Origin: Diphasiastrum complanatum
Lineage: Eukaryota; Streptophyta; Lycopodiopsida; Lycopodiales; Lycopodiaceae
NCBI GenBank assembly: GCA_029204225.1
Contig: CM055094.1
Coordinates: forward strand, 25,318,541-25,382,540
Reading direction: 5' to 3'
Length of the DNA: 64,000 nucleotides
The notes beneath the pieces are model-generated. The model was not told where the DNA came from. It saw nothing but the letters and a program-made list of their open reading frames with translations, and made no database searches. Below, piece by piece: positions 22,330-35,259 of this stretch. Position numbers and translations under genes: made by a program. The number at the start of each line of letters is the position of its first letter. Position 1 is the stretch's first letter.

Positions 22330-23715
22330 TACAGCTTACAATGGGTAAGGGATCCAAAAGCATGTGACCCAGCAGAAAATAAGATTATATTCAGGAGTGG
22401 AATCGATACCAAGCAAGGTGAAAGGAGTTCTACAAATGACAACATAAATGTGCTGCTGGGCAAGATTCATAGTAAAATCTCTTAATGACACAAACGAGCC
22501 AGCTCGAAGAGTAATGTCATAGGGAAATAATTTGGAGATTGACATATAAATGATTCATGGCAAAATTACTTGTAGCATGAATATGAGACATAATTTTACC
22601 ACTGACCAAAGAATGAGTACTGTTGGAATCAACAAGGGCAATAAACTCACATCCAGTGACACGAACGCCCAATTGAATATGGTTAGCTAGCATATTATTT
22701 GGGCGAAACACTTAGCAGCCTCATCAGGAACAGCCTTATGAATTTCTTCAACAATACAATGTACAGAATTATCAGGATCAAAAACCTCATAAACTTGCAA
22801 AATAGGATGTGGTCTAGGGTGTGAACAATCTCGATGAAGATGAATGATCAAGGCTACAAAAATAAAACACAGGTTTTGGGTACAAATTTCAAGTATTTTC
22901 AACGAGTAGAATGTTTAAAGACAACATGTGTGAAGACGGGATGGACGAAACAAGAGGAGTAATTGCATAAGAAAGTGGGGGATGAGATGAAGAATGGAGC
23001 TTAAATGAAACTAATTGCCAGTCAAGATACTTTGTAAATACTAGCAAGATTTATGGCACGCTTAAGGAAGTCATGTTGAAAAGATTGCACATCAAAGTAA
23101 AGGGCATTTTGCAAGCCGGCAATGACTTCATCAAGAAGAATATTAGAGAATGTGTATGAAAATATAGCAAAATTTTCATCACACTCTTATTGTTTGTTTG
23201 ATTGGACAGTACTGATCCAAGTTGAAATGTTGTCCACGTTAGATCCACCATAGCGTTATGTAAGGTGATTCTAAACTCTTGCCAATTAACTGCAAAAGTG
23301 AATTGAAGCTGGTGTGTATGCCACAAGGTCAACGCTCATCGACAAGGATGAACAAGAAGTTGTATTTGATGGTAAGTAGAGCGGAGGGACAGTTGGAAAT
23401 AGTTCTCTAATTAGAGGAACCAATTTCGTAGCTTGCTACCATTTGAAAATCCTGAATACATTGCCGAAGATTCTGTACCTTTGAATTTACGTAGAATAGG
23501 TGTAGGACGATGTATGACGAGATCGGCCTCCATGTCATGAGAAGCAACGATGGTAGAATGCGCTGGGGCTGGGTCCGTGGATAGGAGGAACAATAGGAGG
23601 GAAAGTAGGTTAAGGGAGACGAAGGGAAATAGAGATCAACATGGTCTGGAGGACAACCATAGCACCTTGGATAGTCTCCAACATAGAGATACGAACAGTG
23701 ACCATGTTGGAACAT
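22330..23715 (-). pseudogene. Ty3/Gypsy gag-protease remnant
   Basis: Reading the - strand downward: a gag-like start (HRPTPILRKFKGT, 23590-23500), a gag core in shifting frames (near 23320-23045: DENFAIFSYTFSN, LLDEVIAGLQNALYF, FLKRAINLA) and a retropepsin-like segment (CEFIALVDSNSTHSLVSG, about 22645-22590, where DSGST is expected). Several frameshifts break it. No reverse transcriptase is adjacent. The family call rests on the DS-ST protease motif and the gag-like context. Confidence 0.55.
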
Positions 23716-26700
23716 CGTCTATTTGGGTGGAATAAGCATCTACTTGAGCTTGAAAGTCATCGGTGGAAGAACTGTGTGGAAGGCATGATGGAATCACAAA
23801 GGAGAGGTAGAAAACGAAAAGCAAAACAAGGAAAAAAATGAGATGAGTCATCGAAGCAATGGAGCAAAGGGTTCAAGAGGCAGAAAGTACGGCAACAATA
23901 ATCTTGAGGAAATGAAATGACAAATACAAAAAATATAGATCGGACATTGATGCACAAGAAGTTAGAAACTGGAAAATAGATCAGAGAGGTAGTGCAAAAT
24001 GACGAAAGTAGCAATGGCAGAAAAGCAGAGAAAAGGCAATGATCTAGCAAAAGTAGAACTACTAGGGCAACGACGGACCTAAAAGGAGGTGCTATGTAGC
24101 GATCTTTTTGTTGGGGTAGCAATAGACCTCAAGGGAAGTATTGGACAACAAACTACACACAAAAAAAAAAAATTGTGCGCTAGCGATGGAATAGTTGGAG
24201 GCTTTCTAAGCAACAACAGAGATTTGGATGATGGCTGGGCCATCAATGGGCAAATTTTTTCTTCCATTTATATGTTTACAAGGACCAATAAAAATCCTCC
24301 AAATGGATCCCAACATAACAGTCACAAAGTCCCATGATGTGAACATAGACTCTACTTTGCCATGAGCAGGTCTTAAAACAATGGTATTGATTGTTTTAGT
24401 CAAGTTTCTCTAATATGAGCAGCAATGGTAATCTTTAGCCCTTATTTATACCAATCTAGAAGTCTTTTAGAATGTTCCAAATTCAACTTCCTTGCGTATG
24501 GCTTTTAGATGTAGTGGTGCTATTAATGAAGATATGTCTCTTTTTCTAATAGCGTTCATCATGCCGATGTTTTTGCAGTTGAAAGGAAAAAAGAACACTT
24601 CATGGTAGATTGATGATTCCGATGGAGTGTTTCTTTGCCGTTTGTAGAGAATAGATTGTTGAATTTTGGAGAATTTATATATTATTGATTTTGGATGTTG
24701 ATACTTCACATCTTGTTGAGAAGCATTTTATAAAATTCAAAGATTGGTACAAATTGGCTTCTTGTGTAGTTTATATGGAAAATATAATTTTGACAGATGG
24801 GGAAAAAATTGCAAGATGCACCCTTCATTAGCAAATGTTTCAAGCATATTGCTTTCTTTCTATGTTAAATTGGCATGAAGTTGTGTAGTTGAATTAGCGT
24901 TGTTAATCAAAATGTGGGAGATTGTGAGGGTGTTGTGCAACTTTACAGATAAGATAAAGAGTGCTTAGATCCTTAAGTTAGTAGTTGCTTCTCGTTGCTT
25001 AAATTTATGGATGCTTAGTTATGTCAACCACATTTGCACTCCACAAAGTAGGTATTCTGCACTATGGCTGTGTACAACTTGCTCTTACTCTTCTTCTTTT
25101 TGCAAGCATGCACATGCATGCAAGAACAACATCAATATCTCATGTCAATTGTGTATGCACCCATCTCAAGACCATCAAACATTTTGTTACGATGTTGATG
25201 GATGCTCAAATATAAAGAATAACAAACTTCATGGTACATGTATAGTCCCCACTTTTAGTTTGTTCATTAGCTCATAATTGCAACCCTATGCTTGTGGGGT
25301 AATCGTTTATGGAAATAAGTAGGTTGCATGTATATTTGTGATGAAAAAAGTTCTAAGTTGATGTAAGGTTGGAGCTTATGGTTACGCATTCAAGAATGTC
25401 AACATCGAATATACTCCAATTGAGAGATATTTGATGAGCTTTCTTTCATTTTCTAGATTCACTCCATGAAAACATTGCTATTTTTTTCATGAACGTTGTG
25501 TTTTCCATGATAGAGAATGTATGAAGAGAGTTCATATAGATTGGTATTATGTTCAAGTTCTACATATTTTTCACATCCTCAAAGTTAGCTTCAAACATAA
25601 CTTATTATGGAAAATGGGAAAAAATGCTAGACGAGGATTTTTGTTTCGCATCCCTAAAGAAAAGGGTGAATCTATCAAGCTAAGCTTTGTTTTGGCTATC
25701 AATTTTTTGTAAGCAATACAACTTTGTCTTTTGGTTTTATCATAAAGACTTAGAAACCAAAAACCAAAATCTACTTTTTATGTTGATCTTGTAGATCTAT
25801 GTAGTACATGTATATTTACTAAAAGTCATGGATCATGTGAATTGCAAAAATGTTTTTTTATAGCAACATCAATCTTTAAAAAAATATGTTCCCCTTGAGT
25901 CTTTCTTAATCTAGACATATCAAATGAAGAACATAAACTATTATTAAGTTAGCATATTAATATCCCATATTGTTAGAATTCTCATTATCATCATTATTGT
26001 ATACAATGACACAACCAATTATTGCTTCAAAATGCTTTAGTAGAAATTTATAGTTTGCATGCTAATTCTATCTATGGTCAGCAGACAATGTAGTGACATT
26101 CTTTTTGGAAATAAACATGTTTTTGTTAGCAAAAATGAGACTCAACCCTATTTTCATATAAGAACCTTACGAATTTGAGTTTACTTGGTGCATTTTGTTC
26201 TACTTGTGAGTGTTCCTTCTCAACAGTTGGAGGGAGAGTGAGTTTTCCAAATCATTTGCTTATGTATTGAAAGTAACAACTTCAAGCATAAGCAAATGGA
26301 ATATGCAAGTGGAAGCTCTACCTTTGTGGCTCCTTTGGTGGTGTCCACATTATAAAATTAGAAGTATGCAGACTTGCAAACCATATTTATAGATGTATTT
26401 TTCAAATCCTTAATCCTTAATTAACATATATGGGTAAATATTGCCACTTGTTGAGATACTTTGGATGTTTTGTGATACTCATTGGTCGATGCTTTTGGAG
26501 TGACTAAGATCTAATTTTAATTTCAATAAAGGTCTTCTATTTAGTTTATCTAGTTGGTAAGGAGTAGGGTTGTCAAATTGTCCATCTTACATGAGAAATG
26601 AGTTGTTTTGCTTGGAGCTAATAAGAGCAAAAACACACTTCACTACCAAAGATTGTGTTTGAATGAGCTATTGAAAAGAAAAACTTATAGTTTCTTGGAT

Positions 26701-27749
26701 GGTTTGTGTTTTATAACAAGGTCAATCAAAGTCAAGATATTAGCATAGAACATAATTTTCTACAAATTGGAGTACATACGCATACAAGGTGACACCATTT
26801 GTGCTTGAGAGAGTGTGGACATAGCTCATCAAGAGATATCTATAGTAGCTTTTGTAAGAAGACCTTGAATTCCTATTGCTCATGCATTGGACTTTGGAAT
26901 ATTACACAATTCAAATAGAATGTTACAAAATCAATAAGTACTTATATATATCCAAGTATAGAATTGGATATCTAAGTTTTTCAAAACTTCTATGAATCCC
27001 TTAAGTCGAATTTCTATTCACCATCCATTTTCTTATTTCCAACACAAAAAAGGCTGCATAAGCGTCCAAAATTGAGACAAGGAAATGAGGATTGTTCAAC
27101 ACATAAAAGTTGTGTTTGACAATGAGTGTCATAGAGTAATCATTGAATAAGACTCACAAATCAAAGTGCTATGCCTTGACCACAATTGATTGTCGAGACT
27201 TAGAAATAAGTATCTCCAATGAATAAAGACAAGCACAATGTGACAGTATCAACAACTACCCTAGTGAAACCAATGGTGGAATGGATAGTGAACTGGATGA
27301 CCATATTGAAGAGCTCCCGACCTTTATGTTGGGTATCCAAAGGTTACTGTAGAAATGTACAAATAATGAATTTGTGTGATGCACAAATTTTGATTGGCTT
27401 TATTTTCCACCCAAGACAAAACTAAAGAACTTCGACATGTAGTAACGATTCTCCTTGATAACTTTTAGCTTGGCCCAAAAGACATTTTCACTGCAACCAT
27501 GAATGAGAAGAAAACCGACTCCCTCCAATGGTCATAATGTAATCAAGAAGTTTGCGGGCATTGTTATGTATAACACATCCACCAATTTTCATGAAAAGCT
27601 CCAATGTAACCAATCACTCCACCGAAGCGACAACCAACCAACAGTAAGGCCAAGAAATCTAGTATGGTAGTGAAATTCAATCTTGCACTTGACACTGAAA
27701 CTAAAGTCAGAAAGGAACACATGGAAATTGTCCCTTTTCTAGTACATAA
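23716..27749. other. Long intergenic stretch, no gene recognised
   Basis: AT-rich. Open frames are short and unlike known proteins. The part to about 24400 may still belong to the decayed Gypsy element upstream of gag (5' leader or LTR), but no LTR pair was found. Nothing else is supported. Confidence 0.4.
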
Positions 27750-28055
27750 TATTATGAGGAATTTGCTATGTACCATAATGGTACGCCCAATAGTGATGGC
27801 CTCACAAGGGGAAAAATGCAAGTCTGGAATCATAGATATGTTTGGGTGCCACATGTTAGCATCCTACAATGACACATGTTGTGGATCAAAGTAGGAGGTG
27901 GATGGAGAGCACGTGCAGATCCAAGATGTATCTCTAGGCTAGGACATGTGTGCTAGAGATCCAACAGTGATGTCAGGGATTATGGAATCCTGGTTATCTA
28001 TGGATGGGGGTTGATGATAGTGCATTCATCACGCATATTGGGTAATAAGGTGTAC
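27750..28055 (+). repeat. Dispersed repeat, copy 1
   Basis: Shares with 29080-29470 the ordered blocks gctatgtaccataa, agtgatggcctcacaaggg, ccaagatgtatct, ctatggatggg and cgcatattgggt. The two copies are strongly diverged and in the same orientation about 1.3 kb apart. No protein family was recognised. Confidence 0.65.
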
Positions 28056-29079
28056 TAAACTGATGTATCACAAAAAATTCTTCCAAAAGAGCTTTGATTG
28101 TCTCATTGACAAAATGAGTGCCTCAATCACTCACAATTTCAACAAAACATCCAAATCTGACTATGACAATTTCATACAAGACCTTTGTAGTAGACCTTGC
28201 ATCCGCAATCCACACAACCTTAAAAAAAAAAAACATGGGCGAAAAAATAAAATTATCATACCTCTCTCTTTTTTGTTAAGGTAAGTTTTGTTTTAAAAGA
28301 GCTCAAAACAGCGCACTGCCCCTGTAAATGCCTTAGTACATATTTGGTTATATGGGTACTATACCCATACCTACAAATACTAATGAGACGGGTGGTTTTT
28401 TTTGGTTGGTCGGGGAACTAGATCAACACTATAGGTGCAGCCGAGTAGGGCCACAAGCCCTTGCTCTTTTTAAACTTTGAACATAGCACAAAAAATAATT
28501 GTTGCAAAGAAAAAAAAGAGGGGAGGGGGTTGCGTTAGCAATCCCCACATGTACGATAGCGTTACCTTCCTCTTGAAATGTAAAGAGAGTATTTACACTT
28601 TTTTGACTTGAAAGTGGGGCTCAACCAAGTCAAAGAATATTTTGGGTCTAGGGGACACATGGCGGACTTACAAGCCACCACTTAGGCCCTAAGGTGGCAA
28701 TAAGTACACACCCACCAACAAGGTCCCCACCTATCCTTTTTTGGATGATTAGGAGGTTAAGGTGCATAAAGAAGATGAGGGGTCATACGCATGGACCCAT
28801 CTCATTCTCTTTCTCATTTGCAAAAGTTTTTCTTCAAGTTTATGTTGCTTAGAGCCCCTTTGCCTACATATCCTTGTTTGAGCCCATTCTTATATCTATG
28901 GTCTCCATTTTCCCTCTAGTTTTTTGCTACATCTCTCTCTTTTAGTCATGGATCCACCTATGGAGGGAACTCATGCTCAATCTTCGTCGGGGCTTGTTGG
29001 CAGTGGTCACAGCAGTCGATTTGGAGGAAATGGTGTGGACTATCAATTTGTTCTAGCAACCAATTGTCGATATGCAATC
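28056..29079. other. Spacer between two repeat copies
   Basis: The end of this spacer opens a frame at 28924-29322 (MDPPMEGTHAQSSSGLVGSG), which continues into repeat copy 2. No similarity recognised. Probably the less damaged copy of the repeat's own former reading frame. Confidence 0.35.
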
Positions 29080-29470
29080 TATCATGAAGCATTTGTTATG
29101 TACCATAACTATACATCCAAGAGTGATAGCCTTGCAAGGGGGAAAACACAAGTTTGGGTTATCGACTCACGAGTCAAACTGTGCTCGATTATGGGACCAC
29201 TTGTACTATGTATATATAGAATCAGGAAAGCCTTTTGGGGTGGGACTCAATCCACCCAGGAGGAAGTGGATGAAGCACATGCAAAACCAAGATGTATCTT
29301 TAGGCCAGAAGATGTGTGTTAACCAGTAGTATAGGATGATGGTTATCATTGGAGGCTCAACCAGGCAAGAAGCATATGTGACGCACTGCCACTATGCATG
29401 GGGGTGAGTCGGTAGTTACTCTATGGATGGGCAGTGACAGTGTCTTTGTCACGTATATTGGGTGTGTGAC
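29080..29470 (+). repeat. Dispersed repeat, copy 2
   Basis: Partner of 27750-28055. Contains ttatgtaccataac, gtgatagccttgcaaggg, ccaagatgtatcttta, ctatggatgggcagtgac and cgtatattgggt. The longest local frame (28924-29322, 132 codons) crosses its left boundary. Confidence 0.65.
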
Positions 29471-30699
29471 CACCTTATAGCTTTCAACAGATCTTTAGAG
29501 TTGTAACAACATTCTAAACAAGTATGTATGGAAAATCCATCTCCAACCCATGTAGATCAATGAAACATGGGTCGTAGAATATAAGAGTCAAGCAAAAGAC
29601 CCAAAAAGCCCTAGTTAATCAACTTCAGTAAAGAAATGAAATCTTGACTAAGGAGCAATAGTGGAAGATGATGTTGAAGAACAACTTGCATGAGTATATA
29701 TTTCAAGGACTACATGATGGACAAAGTATTCATTGTGATGCCACATCTTAAAAAAATAAACTAGCCATATTGTATGACCCTACTAAAGTTTAACCCCTTG
29801 ATGTATTCCAATCATGTGAGGAGAAAAAGATCATCTACATAGACAAAGATGTGCCTAATCAATCAAGTACCAAGATTGTTTTGCATGGAACTATAGCGTG
29901 CATGAGGGCATCTCACCCCAAGGTAGTGGTCCACACCATACCTATGGTAGCAAAAGAAACACAAATATTCAATAAATCCTACCAATAAAACCCACTCTAC
30001 AAATAGCTAATTTAAGATAAACTTTTCAAAGTACTTGATGTGGACTTTATCTATGAGATTGAGCACACATATTGGATATCACTAATTGTGGTTTGTACCA
30101 AGGGCAAAACAACTAGACATATATGTGAAATTTCAAAAAGCTCAATGTAGTATGACAAGGATCATGTCTTCTTATATTTCATAGAGAATGTACTTGAGCA
30201 TATTGTGGAAAAAGAAACCCACAAGTTTTTGAATGGCTTTAGTCACTACACTCTAATGCAAATAGCCTCAAATGACCAATTCAAAATGAATTATCCCATC
30301 AAAGCTCAATTTGATCTACAAATGATCAATAAGAGTGATTGGAAGCTTGTAATCTTGATCTATATCAAAACTAGCATCCAAATCTAGCTTCTACTTGACA
30401 ATTTCTATATATCCAAGCAAGAACAACCAAAAATAATCATCCAAAGGCTTCAAACATTGTATGGCCTGCTAACAGAAAATAAGTTTACTTAAGAAATCCT
30501 AAGCATTCATCCACAAAGAACTTGCTTAAGAGAGTGAAAACACCAAGATTGCTCCCAAATCAATGTCTCTCATCATTAGCCTTCAAATGGATCTCACATG
30601 GATGATATACAAAATCTTCATAATCTCTCTCTAAGCCATATCCAGCACGTGTGAGACAGCTTATAGTACTTATCCATATCCACTTTGGCTAGGATTCCA
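29471..30699. other. No recognisable feature
   Basis: AT-rich, short ORFs only. It precedes the Copia fragments at 30700. Confidence 0.4.
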
Positions 30700-31382
30700 T
30701 TAATTTGCCACATCATCATTGGTGGCTAGTGTTGACCTTCTAGATTCCTACATCGACTGCTCCATAACAAATGCAAAAGTCGATGCTTCCATCTGCTTTG
30801 TACTTGACTTTGAAAATCCATTTGCAATCAACTATGTTTTTGCTAGCAGGTAATTCGACAATTGTCCATGTCTGGTTCTTGATAAGAGATGAATACTCTT
30901 TATCCATAACTTCTTTCCAAAGATCAAAATCGGACTAACTGAGTGTCTCATCGACAGTCGTCGGCTCTTGAACAAGGTAGGCTACAGACTCATCGATATA
31001 CCTAATAGGTGGTTTGTTAGTTCTTGATGATCTTCTGGGGAATAGAGGAAGTTGATCATTTTCATCATATTGTAGTTGCTAAACCACAACATCATCATCT
31101 TCGAATTCGTCATTGATATTTTGTTTATCAAAAGTAGATGAGCTTGGACCTTCAATGGGAATACTCGACTCGAGAACCTCGAAGTTTAATATGTCGGACG
31201 AGTCAGACAAGTCAGCTACATGGGCTTTGTCTTTTCCCTTGAGGACGATAGACTGATCTTTGATGAAGATGACATCCCGGCTAGTGAGTCTCTTCGACTC
31301 GATAGGATCGAACAGTTTGTAAGCTTGATTTGAAGTAGTGTAGCTGATGAGAAACCACAAAGAAGTATGTTCAACTTGGTGA
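30700..31382 (-). pseudogene. Copia integrase end and polyprotein linker, - strand half
   Basis: On the - strand the frame starts at about 31382 with LISYTTSNQAYKLFDP, then ESKRLTSRDVIF, the block after the Copia integrase, then an acidic linker (DLSDSSDILNFEVL, NDEFEDDDVV). It continues with RYIDES and the reverse-transcriptase entry NQTWTIVELPAS and KWIFKVKYKADGS. There it jumps to an RNase H piece (CICYGAVD), which implies a deletion. It is close to the Copia copy at 56740-58385. Its upstream half lies in opposite orientation immediately next to it. Confidence 0.88.
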
Positions 31383-32420
31383 TGATAACACACACTATCA
31401 AAGGTGAAGGTACTGTAAGATTGAGGTTCTAGCATGATCAATTCAAACTACTGTCAAAAGTCTTGTATGTTCCTAAACTCTCTACAAATCTGTTATCAAT
31501 AAGTAGAATTACAGATTTAGGTCATAAGGTGGAGTTTGAGTCTGATCAATGCAGAATTATCGATAAGAATAATAAGATCCTTGCACTCGGCAAGAGGCAT
31601 GGATACTTATATAGATTGGCACCTTGTTATTCGGATTCTAGTCAAGCCCTAAATTTTTCCGTTCTTGTCAATAAAGCATTACTATGGCATCATCGCGTAG
31701 GACACTTGAATTATGCATCTGTATTGAAAATGTTCAGACAATCCCTTGCACTTCACCTCGACTATCCTTCTGGCAAAGTCGATGTCCCTGTCTGCCATAG
31801 CTGCATCCTTGGAAAGTAGACTAGGATTCCTTTTAGATCGAGTCATAGGCATGCAACAAAAGGTCTATTAGATCCGTCATTGTTAGATGAAAAGTATTTT
31901 ATTACTTTTATTGATGAATTCTCTCAAAGAACAACTGTTTACTTCATTAAGTAGAAATCAGAAGCTTTCATCAAGTTCAGGCAATTCAAAGAGCATGCAG
32001 AAAATCAAACTGGCAAACGAATCAAAGCACTGAGGTCCGACAATGGGGGAGAATACATCTCCACCGAATTCAAGGAGTACTGCCTTAACAATGACATTGA
32101 GCAACAATGCGTTACCTTCTATTCGCCTCAGTCAAATGGTCTTGTTGAGAGAAAGAACAGAACCTTAGTCGGATCGGCAAAGTCCATGTTATCACATGTG
32201 ACACTTCCGAAGTTCTTCTAGGCTGAAGCCATTTCAATAGCAACCTATATTCAGAACATATGTCCTACTAAAGGTCTCTTAGACAAAACACCATTCGAAG
32301 TTTGGACAGGTACCAAACTTTCTTTATCAAACTTAAGATTTTTTGGATGTACTACTTATGTATAGATTCTTTATGATCTTAGGAAGAAGCTCAACTTCCA
32401 AAGTATCAAATGTAAAGGCG
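31383..32420 (+). pseudogene. Copia protease end, gag-pre-integrase and integrase, + strand half
   Basis: From about 31383 the + frame reads IKGEGTVRLRF, stop, KLLSKVLYVPKLSTNLLSIS, then the GAG-pre-integrase block (LLWHHRVGHLNYASVLKM, CHSCILGK) and the integrase core (ALRSDNGGEYISTEF, FYSPQSNGLVERKNRTL, with the D and E of the DDE triad). It ends FEVWTGTKLSLSNLRFFGC and KKLNFQSIKCK at about 32420. Several in-frame stops are present. It ends near the codon where the - strand half begins. Confidence 0.9.
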
Positions 32421-32649
32421 TATAGGAATGAAAAATCTCACGATGATTGGTCATATATTGAGTAGCTCCAAAATCCAGAAATCACGAGTCATCCGAATTC
32501 GCGTACCACCAGCTTTTCCTCCAAGAATCCTCTGCATCTATATTTGTTTTGCCCAAAAAGTCAAAAAGACTATTTGGCTATCCTATATCCAACTATAGGA
32601 TCATAATCACAACCAATTCCATGAGATACATCAACCATTGAAATCATGC

Positions 32650-33165
32650 ACCTTAGTTTCTGAAAAACTCTAAGTGTATCTGTACCAAGAAGCATTTATG
32701 ATAGGTCTACAAGTAATTGTGGATAGTCTTGGACTATAATAGTTTGGATCTTTAACTTTTGAACATTGATTTCCAATGTAAGGTGACATTTCACCCGAAG
32801 ATTCATGTAAATTGAGGTTACATGATGGTGACATTACTAGATTGGAGAGAACTAGGCCCAGTAGGAAAATTGATCTCTTAGTGTACTTCTAAAGGTCAAT
32901 ATAGTACTTTAGTGCAGAGATAGATAATTTGAGAATTATTCCATCGCTAAGTACTTATTTGATATTGAAGTCAGATGTATTGAAAAAATTTCCATTTGGA
33001 GTACTTATCGCTCAATGTACCTTTGGACCCTAAAAGAGTGCTCTGGATCAGAGATAAACAATCGAGAAATCGTTCTATATCTGAGTGCTTGATTAGGTTG
33101 GTTGGTCAGATTGAGAATAATGATTCATGGGAAAGAGTTAAAAGCACCCAAATTTGGAAGAACAA
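32650..33165 (+). repeat. Inverted dispersed repeat, left copy
   Basis: Matches the reverse complement of 39065-39720 over about 500 bp. Shared blocks include gatttccaatgtaaggtgac, atttcaccc-aa-attcatgta, gtgtacttctaaaggtc and gacttcaatatcaaa (complement). The right copy has an extra segment of about 130 bp. Confidence 0.85.
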
Positions 33166-33780
33166 ACCACCATAGATCTGATTTTTAACTGTGGGCAGCG
33201 ATCAGAGGCTGCAATAGGTCTGATTTTTGCCTCTGATGAAAAAGGTAGGGCGTTAGGCTGATAGGCTTTAGGCCTAATTTTTCACTGTAAACAGTGATGG
33301 GGAAGCCGCAATTGATTTGATTCAGGACCGTATGACCTCAAACAGGTCGTAGATAGACCAAGTAGGCCACAGACAAGCTGAAACCAGGCCTCAGATAGAC
33401 TTTGTAGGCCGTAGACAGCTGCTATGTGACTGTGGGCAGTGATCTCATCTATGGACAGGTCCCAACAGGTCCAGTAGGCCACAGGCAGACAATACAAGCA
33501 TATGTGGGCAGGCGGTACAGGGTACCGCAGGTAAAAAACAGCAAGACACAGGCTTTTGCAGGCTGCAGGCGGCTAAACAGCACAGGACAGGGCTGCAACA
33601 AGTCGATGGTAGGGTTGCAGCCACGTGGATGCACTGAGGCATGGGAGATTCACCAACAATGGGTCATGGCTTTATAAGTGGTTTGCATAGCAGTGAAGGC
33701 TCCAATCTCAAAAACATTGCTCTGAAAGTAATTATGCGTGAAGCGAAGTGAGCTAAGGACATGATCACACACATTCACAG
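33166..33780. other. GC-richer block of degenerate short repeats
   Basis: Variants of ctgtgggcagtgatc and aggccacagacag recur from 33190 to 33500. The higher GC keeps frames open on both strands (for example 33426-33677), but the amino-acid sequences look like translated repeats. No gene call. Confidence 0.5.
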
Positions 33781-34780
33781 ACAAGCAGGGACCAACCAAT
33801 TTGAACACTTCTCATCAATCAACATGATATGACCAATTGCAATCACACTCTCTTCTGAACATCACCTCATAAAAAAATCCTTTCTCTCAACCGATCAAAC
33901 CAAACGACATTGGGTTCGAAACTATGAACCACTTACGAATACATCAGACATATGCATTGTAAACAATCAGGTTAGTTGCTCATCACATACTAGCCCCACA
34001 AATGTAGAATACCATGAGTGAAATTACAACCCACCAATGTCACAATCCCAAGAACCCCTTCCTCAATTTTTAACCAACCATTCACTCAATTATCGACAGT
34101 CAACCAACAAATCACAGCTTCTAATTACACACTCCCCACAATTGATTACAATCAACGACACTCTCATGCTCTTAAGAGTCACTCCAACACATTCCAAGAA
34201 GTTCATCCCTCAATCACACAACAACCCTACCATCTCAAAGCACGACGATTCACCACACCAAACATTCAACAAATGAAGTGACAAACCTCCTCTCAACTCT
34301 AACACATCCATAACCTTCCTCTCAACAAACAAAACATGGTACTCCTTACAAGAGCCACATTTGAACCAACAAACAACTAATTATCACAATGCTCACCTTC
34401 AAGCATCCACCACACACAAGAGGAGCAATGCAGCATCCAAGCAAGCATTAACACCAAGCAAAGGTAACGATCAACTCCCACAAGTAAACCCTAAACGACC
34501 ATCACTTCACATTAGAGCTATCAAATCCTCCTTAATTATAGTAACTACCATCCAATATTAGTAACTAACATTCAATCACTCAACCTAACAACTAACATTA
34601 CTCTCAACCCACTCACAACAACAACACAACATAATTACAATTCAAGACACTACCTCCAAGCAACTCACAAAAATACCCCACTCTCAAAATGACCAACTTC
34701 CATAAATACCAACTCTTAAAAATATTAGCCCACAAAAGTACTAACATTTGAAAGACAAGGAGTTGGCTCCTTCTTATAGG
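33781..34780. other. G-poor, A/C-rich strand-asymmetric block
   Basis: For about 1 kb the + strand is dominated by A and C with very few G, for example acaacccaccaatgtcaca and caaccaacaaatcacagc. Frames stay open at 34018-34281 and 34037-34276, but the products are low-complexity Thr/Asn/Gln/Ser/His strings. No gene recognised. Confidence 0.7.
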
Positions 34781-34788
34781 AAAATCCA

Positions 34789-35259
34789 ATGCATTCCCTT
34801 CACAATGTCATCTTGCCATTCTTCATGCCCTTCATGCCCTTCAAGCCCTCTTTGCCATTTGTCCCCAACCCATTAGATAGTACACCTAGTGGCCTCCATA
34901 AGAGAGTGGGGGAGTGGTGCATTCAAGGCTCTCTTCCAAAACTAGCCAAGATGCCATTTTTGTCAAAGGCTAGGGAGGCCATTCAAGTTTCCCCTTTTGT
35001 ACACCCTAGAAGCCCAAAATGTCAATGGCTAGTGGGTGTACCTCCCAATTTTTATAGCCTCCAAGGTGTTTTAGCATTTATTATCCAAATTTTGGGTGAG
35101 GCCTTTTTTCAACCCGTATTTTTAGTAGGCGGCCTTTGTTTTTCTTTAGATACTTGTATTTTCGGCTTTTCTTCGATTTTTCAAGGGTCGTGCGCCTACT
35201 GCTCATCTGTCTGGGTTTTTGGCCTGTGGGGTAACCACTTGGCCTGCACATTTCATTAA
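34789..35259 (+). other. 156-codon open frame of doubtful coding status
   Basis: The frame starts MHSLHNVILPFFMPFMPFKP and has hydrophobic stretches rich in Phe. No family recognised. The Phe-rich start comes from repeated cttcatgccc/ttcaagccc wording, which suggests repeat sequence rather than a gene. There is no adjoining exon or clear promoter. Confidence 0.25.

Noticed and set aside
24000-24340. Opposing open frames near 24079-24337
   Set aside because: Strand-mirrored low-complexity frames near a Gypsy remnant. No recognised protein.
33426-33680. Overlapping frames on both strands rich in Gly, Val and Cys
   Set aside because: They arise from degenerate GC-richer repeats. No family similarity.
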